This document shows positions 1 through 7,831 of a DNA stretch of 64,000 nt, piece after piece. Below the pieces are notes generated by a model. That model did not search any database and was not told the DNA's origin. It saw only the letters and a list, made by a program, of their open reading frames with translations. The position numbers were made by a program, and so were the translations under genes. Origin of the DNA: Pedobacter glucosidilyticus DSM 23534 (GTDB lineage Bacteria; Bacteroidota; Bacteroidia; Sphingobacteriales; Sphingobacteriaceae). Within the stretch, counting starts at the first letter, position 1; the number at the start of each line of letters is the position of its first letter. The stretch lies in assembly GCF_000425145.1 (NCBI RefSeq), contig NZ_AULF01000003.1:229345-293344 (forward strand), in the 5' to 3' direction.

Positions 1-142
1 GTTTTGATTGATTTAATCTACCTGCTTCTTCAAAAAAATATTTTTGCAGATTGTAATAGTTAACAGCCTGTTCCTTTTTTTTATCAGAAAAAGAACAAGC
101 TGTTAAGCATAATGCGGATATGATCAATAGTATCCTAATCAT
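1..142 (-). CDS. Lipoprotein, N-terminal fragment (runs off the window)
   Basis: Only the first 47 codons lie in the window. From an ATG at 142 the protein opens with a short hydrophobic stretch ending in a lipobox (LTAC, Cys at residue 16), followed by a charged segment, so it should be exported and lipid-anchored. It begins on the base after the gpmI stop codon, so it is probably translated from the gpmI transcript. No family can be recognised from the visible part. Confidence 0.75.
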   Translation of the reverse strand, partial: MIRILLIISALCLTACSFSDKKKEQAVNYYNLQKYFFEEAGRLNQSK

Positions 143-1663
143 TTATACCAATACATCACCAGTCATTTCGGCTGGGATGTTTATATTCATTATTTTTAGT
201 ATAGTTGGCGCTATATCTCCAAGTTTACCATTTTTAACTTGCTTGTAATCCTCATCAATTAAAATACAAGGGACTAAGTTTGTACTATGAGCTGTATTGG
301 CAGAACCGTCTTCATTCACCATAAAATCTGCATTACCGTGGTCTGCAATGATGATGAAAGAATAGCCGTGTGCTAAACCAGCTTTAACAACTTGTTCTGT
401 ACAGTGGTCTACAGTTTCTACTGCTTTAACAACGGCATCAAATACACCTGTATGCCCAACCATGTCTGGGTTAGCAAAGTTTAAGCAAATAAAATCTGGC
501 CATTCTGCAACCAATTCAGGGATGATAGCTTCTGTAATTCCATGAGCGCTCATTTCTGGCTGTAAATCATAGGTAGCTACTTTAGGAGAAGGAATTAACA
601 ATCTTTTTTCGTTTTTAAACTCTTTCTCTCTGCCACCAGAAAAAAAGAAAGTAACATGCGGATATTTCTCTGTTTCAGCAATTCTGATTTGATTTTTACC
701 TGCTTGTTCTATAACCTCGCCTAGGGTCATCACCAAATCATCTTTACCAAAAGCTACATTAACTTTTTGGAAAGTTTCATCGTAGCTAGTCATGGTAACA
801 TAGTACAAATCCAAAGGCTTCATATCATACTCTGGAAATGCTTTTTGCGATAAGGCTAGCGTTATTTCACGTCCACGGTCTGTTCTAAAGTTAAAACAGA
901 TGACCACATCGCCATCTTTAATAGTAGCAGTAGGATTACCCTCTTTATCGCAAACTACTAAAGGTTTTATAAATTCATCGGTAACACCTTCTTCGTAAGA
1001 TTCTTGAATACCATTGGTTATGGCATCTACTTTTTTACCTTCTGCTTTAACCAATAAATCATAAGCTAATTTTACACGTTCCCAACGGTTATCTCTATCC
1101 ATAGCGTAATACCTACCAATAGCAGAAGCTAATTTTGCTGATGTACTTTGCAAATGATCATTTAACTCGGTTATAAAACCTAATCCAGAATTTGGGTCTG
1201 TATCTCTACCATCTAAAAAAGCGTGGATAAAAACATTCTCCAAACCAAAATCCTGCGCTGTATCACATAATCCTTTTAAATGATTGATGTGCGAATGTAC
1301 ACCACCATCAGAAACTAATCCAATAAAATGAACATCGTTATTTTCTTTTTTAGCATACTCAAAAGCATTTTTGATAGCCTGGTTAGAAGTAAATTCTTTA
1401 TCAGTTACCGCCTTGTTGATACGCCCTAACTCTTGGTAAACTACACGCCCAGCACCAAGGTTCATGTGGCCAACTTCTGAGTTACCCATTTGCCCTTCTG
1501 GCAAACCTACAGCTAAACCTGAAGCTTCTAAAGTACTATTTGGGTATTTTTGAAGACAAGAATCAAAAAAAGGAGTGTTTGCCACATTAATGGCGTTTGA
1601 GGTATCTTTCCGACCGTATCCCCAGCCGTCAAGAATTATAAGTGCAACTTTTTTATTTTTCAC
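143..1663 (-). CDS. gpmI: 2,3-bisphosphoglycerate-independent phosphoglycerate mutase
   Basis: Interconverts 3-phosphoglycerate and 2-phosphoglycerate in glycolysis and gluconeogenesis, in the cytoplasm. The 506-residue product has the usual family length. Asp12 in LDGWGYG and Ser62 in GQMGNSEVGH match the metal ligand and the phosphoserine nucleophile of this alkaline-phosphatase-like family; a C-terminal ADHGNADF metal motif is also present. The open frame extends upstream to 1723, but I chose the GTG at 1663: the family-like sequence begins there and a -7 box (TATATTTG, 1675-1668) lies in the upstream part. The very short leader suggests a leaderless or nearly leaderless mRNA. A lipoprotein gene follows immediately. 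Confidence 0.96.
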   Translation of the reverse strand: MKNKKVALIILDGWGYGRKDTSNAINVANTPFFDSCLQKYPNSTLEASGLAVGLPEGQMGNSEVGHMNLGAGRVVYQELGRINKAVTDKEFTSNQAIKNAFEYAKKENNDVHFIGLVSDGGVHSHINHLKGLCDTAQDFGLENVFIHAFLDGRDTDPNSGLGFITELNDHLQSTSAKLASAIGRYYAMDRDNRWERVKLAYDLLVKAEGKKVDAITNGIQESYEEGVTDEFIKPLVVCDKEGNPTATIKDGDVVICFNFRTDRGREITLALSQKAFPEYDMKPLDLYYVTMTSYDETFQKVNVAFGKDDLVMTLGEVIEQAGKNQIRIAETEKYPHVTFFFSGGREKEFKNEKRLLIPSPKVATYDLQPEMSAHGITEAIIPELVAEWPDFICLNFANPDMVGHTGVFDAVVKAVETVDHCTEQVVKAGLAHGYSFIIIADHGNADFMVNEDGSANTAHSTNLVPCILIDEDYKQVKNGKLGDIAPTILKIMNINIPAEMTGDVLV

Positions 1664-1667
1664 AATG

Positions 1668-1675
1668 CAAATATA
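1668..1675 (-). promoter_or_regulatory. Bacteroidota -7 box of gpmI
   Basis: TATATTTG matches the Bacteroidota -7 consensus TAnnTTTG and lies 4 nt before the GTG start. No clear TTTG -33 box is seen at the usual spacing, so the promoter may be weak or activator-dependent. Confidence 0.5.
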
Positions 1676-1770
1676 TAATTTTAAGGGAAGTGATATATGC
1701 CTTAAATTGCTATATTGAAACAATATTTATGGCATCTTTTATGTAGTTTTAACTCATTAATCAAACATTT

Positions 1771-2157
1771 ATGAAACCAGCATTCACTATTTTGTTACTT
1801 TTTTTATTTAAAACGGCGCTCTCTTTTGATGTTATTGATGAAGTTTCTAATGCTTTTAAAACTGGTAATAGTAAAGAATTATCAAAGTATTTCTCCTCTA
1901 CTATAGAATTAAGCATCTTAAATGAGGAAGAAATATACTCTGGCTCACAAGCCGAAATTATTTTAAAAGATTTCTTTCTTAAACATCCTCCAATTTCTTC
2001 TAAAATTATCCATAAAGTAATTTCCAATGCAAATTATAAGTTTGGAGTGTTAGTTCTAAATACTTCGAAAGGTAACTTCAGGGTAAGCTATGAACTTAAA
2101 AATATGGGCGGTAAATTCTTAATTAACCAAATCAGGATAGAAGAAAATAAAGCTTAG
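1771..2157 (+). CDS. DUF4783 family exported protein
   Basis: A 128-residue protein with an N-terminal hydrophobic signal segment (residues 1-18) and a small alpha+beta domain that I recognise as DUF4783, a Bacteroidota family of unknown function in an NTF2-like size range. It sits just upstream of nadC on the same strand, an arrangement I recall from other Bacteroidota. The nadC -7 box lies between the two genes, so nadC may also be transcribed alone. No catalytic motif is evident. Confidence 0.8.
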   Translation: MKPAFTILLLFLFKTALSFDVIDEVSNAFKTGNSKELSKYFSSTIELSILNEEEIYSGSQAEIILKDFFLKHPPISSKIIHKVISNANYKFGVLVLNTSKGNFRVSYELKNMGGKFLINQIRIEENKA

Positions 2158-2176
2158 CAACAGTTTTAAATTTTTA

Positions 2177-2184
2177 TACTTTTG
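2177..2184 (+). promoter_or_regulatory. Bacteroidota -7 box of nadC
   Basis: TACTTTTG matches TAnnTTTG and lies 15 nt before the nadC ATG. It overlaps the TTG that would otherwise extend the nadC frame upstream, which supports the ATG at 2200. Confidence 0.5.
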
Positions 2185-2199
2185 CGCTTTCAAAATTTT

Positions 2200-3054
2200 A
2201 TGGAACTGGATAAAGAAATCATTACTACATTTATAAAAACAGCCCTATTTGAGGATATTGGAGATGGAGACCATACTTCTTTATCAACCATACCGGCAGA
2301 TGCACAAGGAAAAGCTAAGCTTTTGATTAAAGATGAAGGAATAGTAGCTGGTGTTGAAATTGCCTTAGAAATTTTCAAAGAAGTTGATGCAAATTTAATA
2401 ATAGATGTTTTTATTAAAGATGGAGAAAAAGTTAAGTATGGTGATATTGTATTAATTGTGAGTGGCCATGTACGTTCCATTCTAATGGCCGAAAGATTGG
2501 TTTTAAATACCATGCAAAGAATGAGTGGTATAGCTACAACCACTAAGCAAATTGTAGAAAAATTAAAAGGTAGCTCGACCCAAGTTTTAGACACCAGAAA
2601 AACCACTCCTAATTTACGTTACCTAGAAAAACTTGCTGTTAAAATTGGAGGAGGCGTTAACCATCGTTTTGGTCTTTATGATATGATTTTGATTAAAGAT
2701 AATCATGTGGATTATGCCGGAGGAATTAAAAATGCCATTCAAGCAGCACAATCTTATATCAAACAACATCAAAAAAAGTTGCAAATTGAGATTGAGGTAA
2801 GAAATATTAAAGAACTGGAAGAAGTTTTAGCATGCGGCGGCATAGACAGAATTTTATTAGATAATTTTGGTTTTGAAGATTTAAAAACGGCTGTTAAATT
2901 GGTGAATAAAAGTGTTTTAACAGAAGCATCTGGCGGTATTACACCAGAAAACGCCATAGATTATGCCCTTTGTGGCGTAGATTACATTTCTATGGGGGCA
3001 TTAACACATTCTGTTAAAAGCTTGGATATGAGTCTTAAAGCTTTAATTTCATAA
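2200..3054 (+). CDS. nadC: Nicotinate-nucleotide pyrophosphorylase (carboxylating)
   Basis: Converts quinolinate and PRPP to nicotinate mononucleotide and CO2, the committing step of de novo NAD synthesis in the cytoplasm. The 284-residue length is typical. Diagnostic blocks are the conserved LDTRKTTPNLRYLEKLAV stretch, a GGGVNHRFGLYD block, the IKDNH motif and a C-terminal ASGGI...DYISMG phosphate-binding end of the barrel. The frame is open from a TTG at 2182, but the ATG at 2200 gives the normal N terminus and lies behind a -7 box. plsY follows 56 bp downstream. Confidence 0.96.
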   Translation: MELDKEIITTFIKTALFEDIGDGDHTSLSTIPADAQGKAKLLIKDEGIVAGVEIALEIFKEVDANLIIDVFIKDGEKVKYGDIVLIVSGHVRSILMAERLVLNTMQRMSGIATTTKQIVEKLKGSSTQVLDTRKTTPNLRYLEKLAVKIGGGVNHRFGLYDMILIKDNHVDYAGGIKNAIQAAQSYIKQHQKKLQIEIEVRNIKELEEVLACGGIDRILLDNFGFEDLKTAVKLVNKSVLTEASGGITPENAIDYALCGVDYISMGALTHSVKSLDMSLKALIS

Positions 3055-3110
3055 AATGATTTTCATTTTTATACAAGAAAGAAAAAGCTATTTAATATAA
3101 TTGCACATAC

Positions 3111-3752
3111 ATGATATCAATATATTCTTTAGGAGCAATATTATTAGCTTATCTTTTGGGGTCTATCCCATCAGCGGTTTGGATAGGACAAGCTTTTTAC
3201 GGGATAGACGTTAGAGAATATGGCAGTGGTAATGCCGGTGCAACCAATACATTTAGGGTATTAGGTAAAAAAGCTGGTATTCCTGTGATGATTATCGATA
3301 TTTTAAAAGGTTGGACTGCTACTAATCTTGCCTATTTTATTGGACTATCTGTAACCGGACCAGAGCACTCTGTTCAATATGTAAATTACCAATTAGCTTT
3401 AGGTATAGTTGCTGTAATGGGACATCTTTTTCCTGTTTTTGCTGGTTTTAGAGGGGGTAAAGGTATTGCTACACTCTTTGGTATGATTTTAGCCGTTCAC
3501 TTGCCAGCAGCATTGCTTTGTGTTCTGGTTTTTACAGTTGTACTTTTATTGAGTAAATACGTATCATTAAGCTCTATTTCGGCAGGTTTTACCTTTCCAC
3601 TAAGTGTTATTTTCGTATATCAAGTTTCAGTAAAAGCTATCGTTATTTACGGTATGTGCATTTGTGTTTTGATATTGGTTACACATCAGAAAAACATAGA
3701 AAGACTATTACGAGGCCGAGAATCCAAAGTAAATCTGTTTAAGAAAAAATAA
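3111..3752 (+). CDS. plsY: Acyl-phosphate:glycerol-3-phosphate acyltransferase PlsY
   Basis: Transfers the acyl group from acyl-phosphate to glycerol-3-phosphate, starting phospholipid synthesis at the inner membrane. The 213 residues form several membrane segments. All three PlsY signatures are visible: GSIPSA near the N terminus, SGNAGATNTFRVLG (about residues 38-51), and GHLFPVFAGFRGGKG (about 105-119). It lies between nadC and an M48 peptidase gene on the same strand with short gaps. Confidence 0.96.
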   Translation: MISIYSLGAILLAYLLGSIPSAVWIGQAFYGIDVREYGSGNAGATNTFRVLGKKAGIPVMIIDILKGWTATNLAYFIGLSVTGPEHSVQYVNYQLALGIVAVMGHLFPVFAGFRGGKGIATLFGMILAVHLPAALLCVLVFTVVLLLSKYVSLSSISAGFTFPLSVIFVYQVSVKAIVIYGMCICVLILVTHQKNIERLLRGRESKVNLFKKK

Positions 3753-3768
3753 TTTTTATTAATTATAT

Positions 3769-4575
3769 ATGAACAAAACCATCAAAATTTTATCAGTAGC
3801 TGCATTTACAGCTATTCTTACCGCTTGTTCTACAGTACCTTTAACAGGCAGAAGGCAAGCAAATTTGGTAAGTGATACCGAAATGAACCAAATGGCGGCA
3901 CAAAGCTACCGTGAGTTCTTATCTGATCCAAAAAATAAAGTTGTTAACAATACAGCAGAAAGCAGAAAAGTTAAAGATATTGGTAATAAAATAGCAGCAG
4001 CCGTAACCAGATACATGAATGATAATGGTTATGGAAACCAAATTGCTGGCTTTCAATGGGAATTTAACTTGGTCCAAAGTCCTGATGTTAATGCTTGGTG
4101 TATGCCGGGCGGTAAAGTTGCTGTATATACAGGCATCTTACCTGTAACTTTAACAGACGCTGGCTTAGCTACAGTAATGGGGCATGAAATTGCTCACGCT
4201 ATTGCGAAACATTCTAACGAGCGTTACTCGCAAACGATGATAGCGCAAGGATTAGGTACTTTAGCTGGTGCTGCGGTAACCAAATCAGAAGCTGGATATG
4301 GTGTTTTCCAACAGGTTTTTGGTATTGGTGCACAAGCTGGGGTTTTATTACCAAACTCTAGAAAACAAGAATCAGAAGCAGATAGATTGGGTTTAACTTT
4401 TATGGCTATGGCCGGATATGACCCTGCAAGTGCTATAGATTTTTGGCAAAGAATGGCGGCCAAAAGTAATGGTCAAAAACCACCTGAATTTTTAAGCACT
4501 CACCCTAGTGATGCTACTAGAATTAATGATATTAAAAAATATCTGCCAGAAGCAGCAGCTTATTATAGAAAATAA
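3769..4575 (+). CDS. M48 family zinc metallopeptidase, lipoprotein
   Basis: A 268-residue lipoprotein (lipobox LTAC near residue 20) with an M48 peptidase domain. The zinc motif HEIAH occupies residues 139-143, and Glu203 in EADRLG is the likely third ligand. The fold resembles the catalytic half of LoiP/YcaL and BepA, which act on outer-membrane proteins; that role here is inference. It starts 16 bp after plsY and ends at a strong hairpin shared with the convergent agmatine deiminase gene. Confidence 0.92.
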   Translation: MNKTIKILSVAAFTAILTACSTVPLTGRRQANLVSDTEMNQMAAQSYREFLSDPKNKVVNNTAESRKVKDIGNKIAAAVTRYMNDNGYGNQIAGFQWEFNLVQSPDVNAWCMPGGKVAVYTGILPVTLTDAGLATVMGHEIAHAIAKHSNERYSQTMIAQGLGTLAGAAVTKSEAGYGVFQQVFGIGAQAGVLLPNSRKQESEADRLGLTFMAMAGYDPASAIDFWQRMAAKSNGQKPPEFLSTHPSDATRINDIKKYLPEAAAYYRK

Positions 4576-4600
4576 AGAAATATCCTAACTATATAAAAAA

Positions 4601-4634
4601 GCCTCGAAATCGTGAATTTCGAGGCTTTTTTTTT
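4601..4634. terminator. Bidirectional intrinsic terminator
   Basis: A 10-bp perfect stem (GCCTCGAAAT / ATTTCGAGGC) with a 5-nt loop, followed by nine T and preceded by six A, so it can act on both strands. It separates the convergent M48 peptidase and agmatine deiminase genes. Confidence 0.9.
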
Positions 4635-4645
4635 ATAGTTTAATT

Positions 4646-5734
4646 TTATACCAAAGGTTCTTGCTGACTTAAACAGTGAAAACTTCCTAATCCCCAAATA
4701 ATATCTGTTGAATCTATCCCGATAGTTTCTCTGTCTGGAAAACATTTAGCTATAATGTCCAATGCAATTTTATCTTTATCGCAACGGTAAGTTGGCACTA
4801 TCACATGGCCATTGCTGATATAAAAATTAGCGTAAGAAGCTGGTAAGCGGGTATCTTCAAAAATAACAGCATCTGGCATGGGTAATGCTATAATATTAAG
4901 CGCATCACCATTTAACAAACGCATCTCTTTTAACTCTCTTAAATTGGTTTGCAAGAGTTCGTAATTTTCATCTTCCGGATTATCCTCAACTACGGTTAAA
5001 ACGGTATTTTCATTCACAAATCTTACGGTATCATCAATATGACCGTCTGTATCATCACCTACAATGCCATCACTCACCCAAAGTACTTGTTGCTGACCGT
5101 AAAAAGTTTTAAGATATTCTTCTATTTGTTCCTGATTTAAATGCGGATTTCTATTTTCATTTAGCAAGCAACTTCTGGATGTTAAAATAGTTCCAGCACC
5201 ATTAAATTCTACAGAACCACCTTCCATGATAATTCCTGGATGATAAACTGGAATATCAAAATGCTCGGCTATTTTAGTTGGGATAACGTCATCCAAATCA
5301 AAAGGAGGATATTTACCACCCCAAGCATTAAAACCCCAATCAACAATAATTTTCTTTTGCTCGGCATTTGGGTTAATCAAAAAAGCCGGCCCATGGTCTC
5401 GGCACCAAGCGTCGTTACTAGGGTTAAAATAAAACTCTATTTGAGATAAATCAGCTCCAGCTGCCTCAATATGCTGTAATGCAAAGGCCTTCATCTCCTC
5501 ATCTCTTACGTTGATTCTAACTTTTTCTGTTAAACTTAATATTTGGATAAATTGAGCATAGGGCTTATAAATACTATCTATTTTACCCGGCCAACTAGCT
5601 TCTTTATGCGGCCAAGAAAGCCATGTTGCTTCATGTGGCGCCCACTCTGGTGGGAAGTAGTAAGAGGTCGGAAGACTGAGGTCCGAAGACCGAAGTCTAG
5701 AGTATGAAGTTTGATTTATATTTTCTTTACTCAT
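4646..5734 (-). CDS. aguA: Agmatine deiminase
   Basis: Hydrolyses agmatine to N-carbamoylputrescine and ammonia in putrescine synthesis. The catalytic Cys354 lies in GSFHC close to the C terminus; the MEGGSVEFNG block and the DGHIDD motif carry other guanidine-modifying active-site residues. The family core starts at YYFPPEWAPHEATWLSWPH, about residue 25. Residues 10-24 (SYSRLRSSDLSLPTS) are encoded by the short tandem repeat at 5664-5701, and no later Met can replace the start at 5734, so repeat DNA seems to supply the N terminus. N-carbamoylputrescine amidase, the next enzyme, is upstream on the same strand, separated by the four-helix-bundle cassette. Confidence 0.95.
   Translation of the reverse strand: MSKENINQTSYSRLRSSDLSLPTSYYFPPEWAPHEATWLSWPHKEASWPGKIDSIYKPYAQFIQILSLTEKVRINVRDEEMKAFALQHIEAAGADLSQIEFYFNPSNDAWCRDHGPAFLINPNAEQKKIIVDWGFNAWGGKYPPFDLDDVIPTKIAEHFDIPVYHPGIIMEGGSVEFNGAGTILTSRSCLLNENRNPHLNQEQIEEYLKTFYGQQQVLWVSDGIVGDDTDGHIDDTVRFVNENTVLTVVEDNPEDENYELLQTNLRELKEMRLLNGDALNIIALPMPDAVIFEDTRLPASYANFYISNGHVIVPTYRCDKDKIALDIIAKCFPDRETIGIDSTDIIWGLGSFHCLSQQEPLV
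5664..5701 (-). repeat. Left inverted repeat of the four-helix-bundle cassette
   Basis: Read on the minus strand this is a run of degenerate 7-mers (GACTTCG, GTCTTCG, GACCTCA, GTCTTCC, GACCTCT). It matches the plus strand of the right copy (6109-6143) at about 29 of 35 positions, so the two are inverted. It encodes part of the agmatine deiminase N terminus. Confidence 0.8.
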
Positions 5735-5776
5735 TTATTTTAAGGATTTCTTTAATACAACTAGCATAAAATGAAT

Positions 5777-6088
5777 TTATTCACACTCTGTATAGAGCTT
5801 TTCAAAATCAGTTTGATTAATGATATTTCTTCTTTTGCCCAAATGCAAACAACTTACTACCTCAATATTTGAGCGAATTGAATAAGATAAAAATCTTGCA
5901 AATTCAGCATTAGATTGGTCGGTACTTCCTTCTGCAATATTTAGAGAGATGGAATCACAAGCTCTTTTAATCTGAGAAGTCAAAACATATAGTTCATCTT
6001 TTGGAAAAGATTTTGTGAGCAAATCAATATCAAATGATAAATCCATTGCTTTTTGCCAAACTTTGAGCCCTTCAAATTTAAAAGCCAT
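5777..6088 (-). CDS. Four-helix bundle protein (S23/IVP-like family)
   Basis: A 103-residue all-helical protein of the family first known from 23S rRNA intervening sequences and related to Avd of diversity-generating retroelements. The typical blocks are FEGLKVWQKAMDLS, FPKDELYVLTSQIKRACDSI and NIAEGSTDQS. Its function is unknown. I chose the family-like ATG at 6088; the frame stays open to an ATG at 6145 (TAGATG with the amidase stop), which would add 19 residues encoded by the flanking repeat. The C terminus stops at about ECE, roughly 15 residues short of usual, so it may be decaying. It lies between aguB and aguA. Confidence 0.85.
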   Translation of the reverse strand: MAFKFEGLKVWQKAMDLSFDIDLLTKSFPKDELYVLTSQIKRACDSISLNIAEGSTDQSNAEFARFLSYSIRSNIEVVSCLHLGKRRNIINQTDFEKLYTECE

Positions 6089-6108
6089 AATATTAAGTCT
6101 TAAAACGC

Positions 6109-6143
6109 TATAGACTTCCGTCTTCGGTCCTCCGACTTCGGAC
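6109..6143 (+). repeat. Right inverted repeat of the four-helix-bundle cassette
   Basis: The inverted partner of 5664-5701, built of the same degenerate 7-mers (GACTTCC, GTCTTCG, GTCCTCC, GACTTCG). It ends 2 bp before the amidase stop codon (6146-6148 on the minus strand). Confidence 0.8.
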
Positions 6144-6145
6144 AT

Positions 6146-7018
6146 CTACTCTTCATCAATAAATCTTTTAACAATAGGCTGGTAAGAATCAATTCTACGA
6201 TCTCTTAAGAAAGGCCAGTGAACTCTGTAACTATCGGATTTGGCTAAATCTACTTCTTGCACATGTACTTCTTCTTGCTCTACAGAGCCTTTATATAATA
6301 ATTTCCCAAATGGATTAGCAATAAATGAGCCCCCCCAAAATTTTACTCCGGCTTCTACTCCTACTCTGTTTACTCCCACTACATGGATACCATTAGCTAC
6401 TGCGTGAGAACTTTGGATGGTTTGCCAAGCATTGTGTTGTTCTTCATTAGTTGCATCATCTTGCGTGGTTGCCCAACCAATAGCTGTTGGATAAAATAGG
6501 ATTTCGGCACCCATTAATGCGGTAATTCTAGCCGCTTCTGGATACCACTGATCCCAGCAGATTAATACTCCTATAGTGGCAAACTTAGTTTTGAATACTT
6601 TATAGCCTAAATCACCCGGAGTGAAATAAAATTTCTCGTAAAAACCCGGATCATCAGGTATATGCATTTTACGATATTTTCCTAAATAAGCTCCATCAGC
6701 ATCTAAAACTGCTGTTGTATTATGGTATAATCCTTCAGTACGTTTCTCAAAAAGTGAAGCAATAATCACTACCCCCAATTCTTTAGCTAGTGATTGCAAA
6801 GCATCTGTAGAAGGACCAGGAATAGGTTCTGCTAAGGCAAAATTGTCGTAATCTTCTACATCACAAAAATATAAGGAAGTAAAAAGTTCTTGTAAACAAA
6901 TGATTTGAGCACCTTTTGCGGCTGCTTCTCTTACTTTTTGGATGGCTTTATCTAGATTTTCTTGCTTGTTTGAAGTGCAAGACATCTGTACTATACCTAC
7001 TTTTACATTTTTATTCAT
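6146..7018 (-). CDS. aguB: N-carbamoylputrescine amidase
   Basis: Hydrolyses N-carbamoylputrescine to putrescine, CO2 and ammonia, the step after agmatine deiminase. The 290-residue protein is a carbon-nitrogen hydrolase with the Glu-Lys-Cys triad at Glu44 (CLQELF), Lys117 (YRKMHIPDD) and Cys154 (LICWDQWYPEAAR). Length and the WDQWYPEAARI block fit the plant/bacterial AguB type. The deiminase gene lies downstream on the same strand, so the pair makes putrescine from agmatine; the inserted cassette separates them by about 410 bp. Confidence 0.94.
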   Translation of the reverse strand: MNKNVKVGIVQMSCTSNKQENLDKAIQKVREAAAKGAQIICLQELFTSLYFCDVEDYDNFALAEPIPGPSTDALQSLAKELGVVIIASLFEKRTEGLYHNTTAVLDADGAYLGKYRKMHIPDDPGFYEKFYFTPGDLGYKVFKTKFATIGVLICWDQWYPEAARITALMGAEILFYPTAIGWATTQDDATNEEQHNAWQTIQSSHAVANGIHVVGVNRVGVEAGVKFWGGSFIANPFGKLLYKGSVEQEEVHVQEVDLAKSDSYRVHWPFLRDRRIDSYQPIVKRFIDEE

Positions 7019-7103
7019 TCCACAAATTATTAACAGGCGGCAAAATTAACAATTATGTATGGATTATGACGAGATTATATCATAGATGATATCAAGATGA
7101 GAA

Positions 7104-7817
7104 TTACAATAAGCTCTTGATGGTTTTCTTTAACCAATAAGTATTAACCGCACCACCCCCTACGGAGTGATAACTTACTTTAGCGCTTCTATCTATGATA
7201 ACATGAGTGGGATACTGGGTAACGCCAAATTTATCTGCATAATACCTCGCATCTGGAACTTGAGTATAATTAAAAGGAAATAGTTTTAGGAAGTTTTCTA
7301 TTTGCTCAGCTTGGTCTAAGGCTATAGCTACAAAAATCACATCTTTTTCGTTGGAAAATTTCTTTACCAAATCATTCAACTCTGGTATTTCTTGTCTACA
7401 AGGCGCACAGGAAACAAACCAAAAATTTATCACTAAAATTTTCCCTATCAAATCTTTAGCAGCTATTTTCTTACCTTTAACATCTGTTAAATTAGAATAT
7501 TTAAAGGTGTCTCCATCTTTAAAACAAGTACTTAAACGTGGTCTTGGAGCTTTTGCTAATTGCGCATCAATCTCATCTTCTGTACGCTCTTTAAGCAAAA
7601 AAACAGGCTTTTGTCCCATTTCATACCTACGCTCTAATTTATATTTACCTGATTTTACTGCTTTATTCCAATACTCTGTAGAATAAGGTAAACCAGTAGA
7701 ATCTACCACAGTAATCTCTCTAGTAACAGGAGGTGTTTCAATTTTTGGAGCTTCAGTTTGTGCAAAACTTTTGGCTGTAGCAAAAGCTATCACCAACATC
7801 AATAAAAGTTTTTTCAT
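7104..7817 (-). CDS. TlpA-like thioredoxin-fold protein, exported
   Basis: A 237-residue protein with a cleavable signal peptide (cut after about Ala19, SFAQ) and a C-terminal thioredoxin fold. The redox motif is CAPC at residues 137-140 in NFWFVSCAPCRQEIPEL, typical of TlpA/ResA-type disulfide reductases outside the cytoplasmic membrane. A cis-proline (TQYPTHVIID) is present. The N-terminal 90 residues match nothing I recognise. An amino-acid permease gene lies 14 bp upstream on the same strand. Confidence 0.88.
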   Translation of the reverse strand: MKKLLLMLVIAFATAKSFAQTEAPKIETPPVTREITVVDSTGLPYSTEYWNKAVKSGKYKLERRYEMGQKPVFLLKERTEDEIDAQLAKAPRPRLSTCFKDGDTFKYSNLTDVKGKKIAAKDLIGKILVINFWFVSCAPCRQEIPELNDLVKKFSNEKDVIFVAIALDQAEQIENFLKLFPFNYTQVPDARYYADKFGVTQYPTHVIIDRSAKVSYHSVGGGAVNTYWLKKTIKSLL

Positions 7818-7831
7818 AGGGTAAATTGAGT

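Larger units (their letters stand above)
5664..6143. mobile_element. Candidate four-helix-bundle cassette bounded by inverted repeats
   Basis: About 480 bp holding one small gene (5777-6088) between inverted copies of a 35-38-bp repeat. It separates two consecutive polyamine genes. The right repeat ends 2 bp from the amidase stop codon, and the left repeat lies inside the deiminase reading frame. No transposase or target duplication is visible, so calling it mobile is inference from the architecture and from the similar cassette at 52616-53087. Confidence 0.5.
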
